DNA of 64,000 nucleotides from Chamaelirium japonicum (taxonomy: Eukaryota; Streptophyta; Magnoliopsida; Liliales; Melanthiaceae), in contig CANTAL010000002.1 in NCBI GenBank assembly GCA_947650365.1, forward strand, positions 1,495,501 to 1,559,500, given 5' to 3'. Position numbers and translations under genes: made by a program. Of the stretch, positions 56,501-64,000 are shown one piece after another (the first letter of the stretch is position 1; each line of letters starts with the position of its first letter). Below the pieces are notes generated by a model. The model was not told where the DNA came from. It did no database searches and saw only the letters and a list, made by a program, of their open reading frames with translations.

Positions 56501-58168
56501 GAATGGATCGTAGTAATGAATTAGAATGGATCCTACGAATGAATTAGAATAGATTGTGCGAATGAATTAGAATGGATCTGGATCGTGTATCCATTCTAAT
56601 TCATTCGTACGACCCATTCTAATTCATTCGTACGATCCATTCTAATTCATTCTCACGATCCATTCTAATTCATTCGCACGATCCATTCTAATTCATTCAT
56701 ACGATCCATTCTAATTGATTCATATGATCCACTCTAATTCATTCATACGATCCATTCTAATTCATTCGTACGATCCATTCTAATTCATTCGGATCGTGCG
56801 AATGAATTAGAATGGATCTTACGAATGAATTAGAATGGAACGTATAGATTGTGCGAATTAATTAGAATGGATCGTACGAATGAATTAGATTGGATCGTAC
56901 GAATGAATTAGAATGGATCGTACGAATGAGTAAGAATGGATCATACGAATGAAATAGAATGGATCGTATGAATGAATTAGAATGGATACGTTCGAATGAA
57001 TTAGAATTGATCGTACGAATGAATTAGAATAGATTGTGCGAATGAATTAGAATGGATCGTACGAATGAATTGGAATGGATACATTCGTGCGAATGAATTA
57101 GAATGGATCGTACGAATGAAATAGAATGGATCGTTTGCGTGAATTAGAATAGATTGTGCGAATGAATTAGAATGGATCGTACGAATGAATTAGAATGGAT
57201 CGTGCGAATAAATTAGAATGGATCGTATGAATGAATTAGAATGGATCGTGCGAATGAATTAGAATATAGATCGTACGAATGGATTAGAATAGATTGTGCG
57301 AATGAATTAGAATGGATCGTATGAATGAATTAGAATGGATCGTACGATCTATTCTAATTCATTCATGCAATCCATTCTAATTCATTCGTACGAAGGAATT
57401 ACAAAGGATCGTACGAATGAATTAGAATGGATCGTACGAAGGAATTAGAAAGGATACATTCGAATTCATTCGTACGATCCATTCTAATTCATTCGTACGA
57501 TCTATATTCTAATTCATTCGCACGATCCATTCTAATTCATTCGTACGATCCATTCTAATTCATTCGCACGATCCATTCTAATTCATTCGCACGATCCATT
57601 CTAATTCATTCATACAATCCATTCTAATTCTTTTGCACGAATGTATCCATTCTAATTCATTCGTACGATCCATTATAATTCATTCGTACGATCCATTCTA
57701 ATTCATTCGCACAATCCATTCTAATTCATTCACACTCATACGATCCATTCTAATTCACTCGAACGAATGTATCCGTTTTAATTCATTCGTACGATCCATT
57801 CTAATTCATTCGCACAATCTATTCTAATTCATTCGAACGATCCATTCTAAGTCATTCGTACGATCCATTCTAATTCATTCGTACGATCCATTCTAATTCA
57901 TTCGCACGATCCATTCTATTTCATTCGTACGATCCATTCTAATTCATTCGCACGAATGTATCCATTCCAATTCATTCGTACGATCCATTCTAATTCATTT
58001 GCACAATCTATTCTAATTCATTCGTACGATCAATTCTAATTCATTCGCACGTATCCATTCTAATTCATTCATACGATCCATTCTATTTCATTCGTACGAT
58101 CCATTCTTACTCATTCGTACGATCCATTCTAATTCATTCGTACGATCCATTCTAATTCATTCGCACAA
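53524..58168. repeat. Higher-order repeat with inversions, copy 2 (about 4.65 kb)
   Basis: It runs from TCTATACGTTCC at 53,524 to the next one at 58,169. Switches fall at approximate offsets 56, 258, 316, 440, 619, 798, 923, 978, 1,368, 1,933, 2,736, 3,064, 3,266, 3,821, 3,866 and 3,931 bp. The F block at 55,460-56,257 is about 225 bp longer than in copy 1, owing to additional monomers containing the GCATTCACTCAAACG variant. Otherwise the two copies match monomer for monomer over long stretches. Confidence 0.9.
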
Positions 58169-58436
58169 TCTATACGTTCCATTCTAATTCATTCGTAAGA
58201 TCCATTCTAATTCATTCGCACGATCCGAATGAATTAGAATGGATCGTACGAATGAATTAGAATGGATCGTATGAATGAATTAGAGTGGATCATATGAATG
58301 AATTAGAATGGATTGTATGAATGAATTAGAATGGATCGTGCGAATGAATTAGAATGGATCGTGCGAATGAATTAGAATGGATCGTACGAATGAATTAGAA
58401 TGGGTCGTACGAATGAATTAGAATGGATACACGATC
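58169..58436. repeat. Higher-order repeat, copy 3 (truncated)
   Basis: After TCTATACGTTCC at 58,169 the first two switches occur at the expected offsets (about 57 and 268 bp). Beyond GGATACACGATCTAGATCC the sequence departs from copies 1 and 2 and instead follows the version seen at 20,834 and 30,245 (GTAGGATCC then ATTACTACGATCC). The marker returns at 61,381, preceded by F sequence matching 57,500-58,168. Confidence 0.8.
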
Positions 58437-59249
58437 TAGATCCATTCTAATTCATTCGCACAATCTATTCTAATTCATTCGTAGGATCCATTCTAATTCA
58501 TTACTACGATCCATTCTATTTCATTCATACGATCCATTCTAATTCATTCGTACGATCCATTCTAATTCATTCGCACGATCCATTCTAATTCATTCGTACG
58601 ATCCATTCTAATTCCTTGGTACGATCCATTCTAATTCCTTCGTACGATCCATTCTAATTCATTCGTACGATCCATTCTAATATATTCGCACGAATGTATC
58701 CATTCTAATTCATTCGTACAATCCATTCTTACTCATTCGTAATGAATTAGAATGGATACATTCGTGCAAAAGAATTAGAATGGATTGTATAAATGAATTA
58801 GAATGGATCGTGCAAATGAATTAGAATGGATTGTGCGAATGAATTAGAATGGATCGTACGAATGAATTAGTATAGATCGTACGTATGAATTAGAATGGAT
58901 ACATTCGTGCGAATGAATTAGAATGGATCGTATGAATGAATTAGATTGGATCGTATGAATGAATTAAAATGGATTGTATGAATTAGAATGGATACCTTCG
59001 TGCAAATGAAATAGAATGGATCGTACGAATGAATTAGAGTAGATTGTGCGAATGGATTAGAATGGATCATATGATTGAGTAAGAATGGATTGTACGAATG
59101 AAATAGAATAGATCGTACGAATGAATTAGAATGGATCGTATGAATGAATTAGAATGGATCGTTCGAATGAATTAGAATAGATTGTGCGAATGAATTAGAA
59201 TGGATCGTGCGAATGAATTAGAATGGATCGTACGAATGAAATAGAATGG

Positions 59250-60556
59250 ATTCGCACTAATGTATCCATTCTAATTCATTCGTACGATCCATTCTAATTC
59301 ATTCGTACAATCCATTCTAATTCATTCGCACGATCCATTCGCATTCACTCAAACGACCCATTCTAATTCATTCATACAATCCGTTCAAATTCTTTTGCAC
59401 GAATGTATCCATTCTAATTCATTCGTACGATCCATTCTAATTCATTCGTATGATCTATTCTAATTTATTCGCATGATCCATTCTTATTCCTTCGTACGAT
59501 CTATTTTAATTCATTCGCACGATCCAATCTAATTCATTCATACGATCCAGTCTAATTCATTCGTACGATCCATTCTAATTTCTTCGTATGATCTATTCTA
59601 ATTCCTTCGTACGATCCATTCTAATTCATTCATACGATCTATTCTAATTCTTTCGCCCGAATATATCCATTCTAATTCATTCGTACGATCCATTCTAATT
59701 CCTTCGTACTATCCATATTCTAATTCATTCGTATGATCCATTCTAATTTATTCGTACAATCCATTCTAATTCATTCGCACGAATGTATCCATTCTAATTC
59801 ATTTGTACGATCCATTCTACGAATTAGAATGGAACGTATGAATGAATTATAATGGATCGTGCGAATAAATTAGAATGGATCGTATGAATGAATTAGAATA
59901 GATTGTGCGAATGAATTAGAATGGATCGTACGAATGAATTAGAATGGATACATTCGTGCGAATGAATTAGAATGGATCATACGAATGAATTAGAATGGAT
60001 CATATGAATGAATTAGAATGGATTGTACGAATGAATTAGAATGGATACATTCATGCGAATGAATTAGAATGGATCATACGAATGAATTAGAATGGATTCA
60101 TTCGTGCGAATGAATTAGAATGGATCGTACGAATGAGTAAGAATGGATCGTACGAATGAATTAGAATGGATTGAATTAGAATGAATCGTACGAATGAATT
60201 AGAATGGATCGTACGAATGAATTAGAATGGATCGTACGAATGAAATAGAATGGATTGTATGAATGAATTAGAATGGATCGTGCGAATGAATTAGAATGGA
60301 TCGTACGAATGAATTAGAATAGATTGTGCAAATGAATTAGAATGGATCGTGCGAATGAATTAGAATGGATCGTACGAATGAATTAGAATAGATTGTGCGA
60401 ATGAATTAGAATGGATCGTACGAATGAATTAGAATGGATCGTACGAATGAATTAGAATGGATACATTCGTACGAATGAAATAGAATGGATTGTACGAATG
60501 AGATAGAATGGATCGTGCGAATGAATTAGAATAGATTGTACGAATGAATTAGAATG
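59250..60556. repeat. Dispersed module, right copy
   Basis: It matches 5,581-6,865 in length and in order of variants, across about 54 kb. The R part includes the sequence of switch variants GATTCATTCGTGCG, GAGTAAGAATGG and TTGAATTAG in the same order as at 6,420-6,520 and 37,830-37,930. Confidence 0.75.
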
Positions 60557-63146
60557 GATTCATTCTAATTCATTCGTACGATCCATTCTATCTCATTCGT
60601 ACAATCCATTCTATCTCATTCGCACAATCTATTCTAATTCATTCATACGATCCATTCTAATTTATTCGCACGATCCATTCTAATTCATTCATACGATCCA
60701 TTCTAATTCATTCGTACGATCCATTCTAATTCATTCGTACGATCCATTCTAATTCATTCGTACGATCCATTCTAATTCATTCGTACGATCCATTCTAATT
60801 CATTAATACGATCCAATCTAATTCATTCATATGATCCATTCTAATTCATTCGTACGATCCATTCTAATTCATTCATACGATCCATTATAATTCATTCGCA
60901 CAATCCATTCTAATTCATTCACACTCATACGATCCATTCTAATTCATTCGCACGAATGTATCCGTTCTAATTCATTCGTACGATCCATTCTAATTCATTC
61001 GCACAATCTATTCTAATTCATTCGAACGATCCATTCTAAGTCATTCGTACGATCCATTCTAATTCATTCGTACGATCCATTCTAATTCATTCGCACGATC
61101 CATTCTATTTCATTCGTACGATCCATTCTAATTCATTCGCACGAATGTATCCATTCCAATTCATTCGTACGATCCATTCTAATTCATTCGCACAATCTAT
61201 TGTAATTCATTCGTACGATCAATTCTAATTCATTCGCACGTATCCATTCTAATTCATTCATACATTCCATTCTATTTAATTCATACGATCCATTCTTACT
61301 CATTCGTACGATCCATTCTAATTCATTCGTACGATCCATTCTAATTCATTCGTACGATCCATTCTAATTCATTCGCACAATCTATACGTTCCATTCTAAT
61401 TCATTCGTAAGATCCATTCTAATTCATTAGCACGATCCGAATGAATTAGAATGGATCGTACGAATGAATTAGAATGGATCGTATGAATGAATTAGAGTGG
61501 ATAATATGAATGAATTAGAATGGATCGTATGAGTGAATTAGAATGGATACGAAGGAATTAGAATGGATCGTACGAAGGAATTAGAATGGAGAATGGATCG
61601 TGCGAATGAATTAGAATGGATCGTGCGATAAGAATGGATCGTACGGATAAATGAATTTGGATCGTGCTAAGGGATTAGAATGGATCGTACGAATGAATTA
61701 GAATGGATCGTACGAATGAGTAAGAATGGATCGTACGAATGAAATATAATGGATCGTATGAATGAATTTGATTGGATCGTGTGAATGAATTAGAATGGAT
61801 CGTACGAATGAATTAGAATGGATACATTCGTGCGAATGAATTAGAATGGATCATACGAAGGAATTAGAATGGATCATACGAATGAATTAGAATGGATCGT
61901 ACGAATGAATTAGAATGGATACATTCGTGCGAATGAATTAGAATGGATCATACGAATGAATTAGAGTTGATACATTCGTGTGAATGAATTAAAATGGATA
62001 ATACGAATGAGTAAGAATGGATCGTAGAATTAGAATGGATCGTATGAATGAATTAGAATGGATACATACGAATGAATTAGAATGGATCGTATGAATGAAT
62101 TAGAATGGATCGTGCGAATGAATTAGAATGGATCGTACGAATGAAATAGAATGGATCGTATGAATGAATTAGAATAGATTGTGCGAATGGATTAGAATGG
62201 ATCATACGATTGAGTAAGAATGGATTGTACGAATGAAATAGAATAGATCGTACGAATGAATTAGAATGGATCGTATGAATGAATTAGAATGGATTGTGCG
62301 AATGAATTAGAATGGATCGTACGAATGAATTAGAATGGATCGTAGTAATGAATTAGAATGGATCCTACGAATGAATTAGAATAGATTGTGCGAATGAATT
62401 AGAATGGATCTGGATCGTGTATCCATTCTAACTCATTCGTACGACCCATTCTAATTCATTCGCACGATCCATTCTAATTCATTCGTACGATCTAATCTAT
62501 TTCATTCGTACAATCCATTCTAATTCATTCATACGATCCAATCTAATTTATTCATACGATCCTTTCTAATTCATTCGTACGATCTATTCTATTTCATTCA
62601 TACGATCCATTCTAATTCGTTTGTACGATCCTTTCTAATTCCTTCGTACGATCCATTCTATTTCATTCGTATGACCCATTCTAATTCATAAGTAGGATCC
62701 ATTCTAATTCATTCAAACGATCCATTCTAATTCATTCGTACGATCCATTATAATTCATTCGCACGATCCATTCTAATTCATTCATACGATCCAATCTAAT
62801 TAATTCTTACGATCCATTCTAATTCATTTGTACAATCCATTCTAATTCATTCGCACGATCTATTCTAATTCATTCGTACGATTCATTCTAATTCAATCCA
62901 TTCTAATTCATTCGTACGATCCATTGATACATTCATGCGAATGAATTAGAATGGATCGTATGAATGAATTAGAGTGGATACATTCGTACAAATGAATTAG
63001 AATGGATCGTACGAATGAATTAGAATGGATACATTCGTGCGAATGAATTAGAATGGATCATATGAATGAATTAGAATGGATCGTTTGAGTGAATTAGAAT
63101 AGATTGTGCGAATGAATTAGAATGGATCGTACGAATGAATTAGAAT

Positions 63147-63684
63147 GGATCGTGCGAATAAATTAGAATGGATCGTATGAATGAATTAGAATGGATCGTG
63201 CGAATGAATTAGAATATAGATCGTACGAATGAATTAGAATGGATCATACGAATGAATTCGAATGTATCCTTTCTAATTCATTCGTACGATCCATTCTAAT
63301 TCATTCGTACGATCCATTCTAATTCATTCGCACGATCCATTCTAATTCATTCGCACGATCCATTCTAATTCATTCATACGATCCATTCTAATTTATTCGA
63401 TCGAATTTATCCATTGGATCGTGCGAATAAATTAGAATGGATCGTATGAATGAATTAGAATGGATCGTGCGAATGAATTAGAATATAGATCGTACGAATG
63501 AATTAGAATGGATCATACGAATGAATTCGAATGTATCCTTTCTAATTCATTCGTACGATTCATTCTAATTCATTTGTACGATCCATTCTAATTCATTCGC
63601 ACGATCCATTCTAATTCATTCGCACGATCCATTCTAATTCATTCATACGATCCATTCTAATTTATTCGATCGAATTTATCCATT
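63147..63684. repeat. Recent 269-bp tandem duplication
   Basis: Markers GAATTCGAATG (63,254 and 63,523), ATTTATTCGATCG (63,391 and 63,660) and GGATCGTGCGAATAAATT (63,147 and 63,416) are all exactly 269 bp apart. I noticed only two differences in the part of the copies compared by eye. The unit includes one R-to-F switch, so duplicating it created a new F-to-R junction, CCATTGGATCG at 63,411-63,421, that cuts a monomer in mid-core. Confidence 0.9.
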
Positions 63685-64000
63685 CTAATTCATTCGTTCG
63701 ATTCATTCTAATTCATTCGTACGATCCATTCTAATTCATTCGCACGATCCATTCTAATTCATGCATACGATCCAATCTAATTCATTCATATGATCCATTC
63801 TAATTCATTCGCACGAATGTATCCATTCTAATTCATTCGTACATGTATAAGTGAATTAGAATGGATCGTACGAATGAATTAGAGTTGATACATTCATACA
63901 AATGAATTAGAATGGATCGTATGAATGAATTAGAATCGATCGTACGAATAAATTAGAATGGATACCTTCGTGCAAATGGATTAGAATGGATCGTACGAAT

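Larger units (their letters stand above)
48165..58437. repeat. 23-bp satellite array, segment 8, densely switching
   Basis: Orientation switches are most frequent here. Approximate blocks are F 48,165-48,859, R 48,861-49,070, F 49,074-49,119, R 49,121-49,240, F 49,242-49,424, R 49,426-49,598, F 49,602-49,725, R 49,727-49,776, F 49,780-50,167, R 50,170-50,735, F 50,737-51,311, R 51,313-51,638, F 51,642-51,851, R 51,855-52,677, F 52,678-52,722, R 52,723-52,792, F 52,795-53,580, then the same series again to 58,437. No gene is visible. Confidence 0.95.
58437..64000. repeat. 23-bp satellite array, segment 9, to window end
   Basis: Approximate blocks are F 58,437-58,739, R 58,741-59,252, F 59,260-59,818, R 59,820-60,556, F 60,558-61,436, R 61,438-62,418, F 62,420-62,926, R 62,930-63,258, F 63,260-63,415, R 63,416-63,527, F 63,529-63,844, R 63,846-64,000. 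The array runs off the end of the window in R orientation and off the start in F orientation, so neither true edge is present. No gene is visible. Confidence 0.96.

Noticed and set aside
1-64000. CRISPR-like array, since short repeats are regularly spaced.
   Set aside because: There are no unique spacers; the 6-bp spacer is part of the monomer, orientation flips, and no cas genes are present.
1-64000. Human satellite II/III (GGAAT/CATTC pentamer) contamination.
   Set aside because: The period is 23 bp with a GTAC spacer, not 5 bp, and the inserted LTR has plant-type ends.
1-64000. Assembly error as the whole explanation of the strand switches.
   Set aside because: The same switch junctions recur with identical bases and shared flanking variants at many sites, which random misjoins would not give. 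Individual switches could still be wrong and need long reads.

Overview
This window is almost entirely a satellite DNA array. Positions 1-15,949 and 20,474-64,000 (about 59.5 kb) are built from a 23-bp AT-rich monomer whose core is CCATTCTAATTCATTCG followed by TACGAT, or from its reverse complement. The array is not one-directional. It flips between the two strands several dozen times, in blocks from about 30 bp to over 3 kb. Many flip points are exact copies of one another, so they were spread by later duplication of multi-kilobase segments. I see no protein gene, rRNA, tRNA or CRISPR in it.

The one non-satellite stretch is a 4,524-bp island at 15,950-20,473. It starts TG, ends CA, has imperfect inverted termini and is flanked by an exact 5-bp duplication (GATAC). 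Joining the flanks at GATAC gives an ordinary satellite sequence that also occurs uninterrupted elsewhere in the window. It is best read as a very long solo LTR of a plant-type LTR retrotransposon. The TGTAATACCC / GGGCGTGACA ends and the pyrimidine-rich GC-rich leader favour a flowering plant nuclear genome, but the species cannot be named from the sequence. The setting suggests heterochromatin; centromeric, subtelomeric or interstitial position cannot be decided.

Layout: 1-15,949 is a mosaic of alternating blocks; 15,950-20,473 is the solo LTR; 20,474-30,240 is mainly forward-oriented with a recurring junction cassette; 30,241-34,130 is a long forward block with a 1,444-bp duplication; 34,130-48,165 is mainly reverse-oriented with 524-bp and 3,353-bp tandem duplications; 48,166-61,440 holds two near-complete copies of a 4.6-4.7 kb higher-order repeat, each carrying the same ordered series of about 16 strand flips, plus a partial third; 61,440-64,000 ends with a fresh 269-bp duplication.

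The most notable thing here is this architecture: a 23-bp satellite whose higher-order unit is defined by a conserved pattern of inversions rather than by a ladder of head-to-tail monomers. All switch points are read by eye and are good to roughly 5-20 bp.
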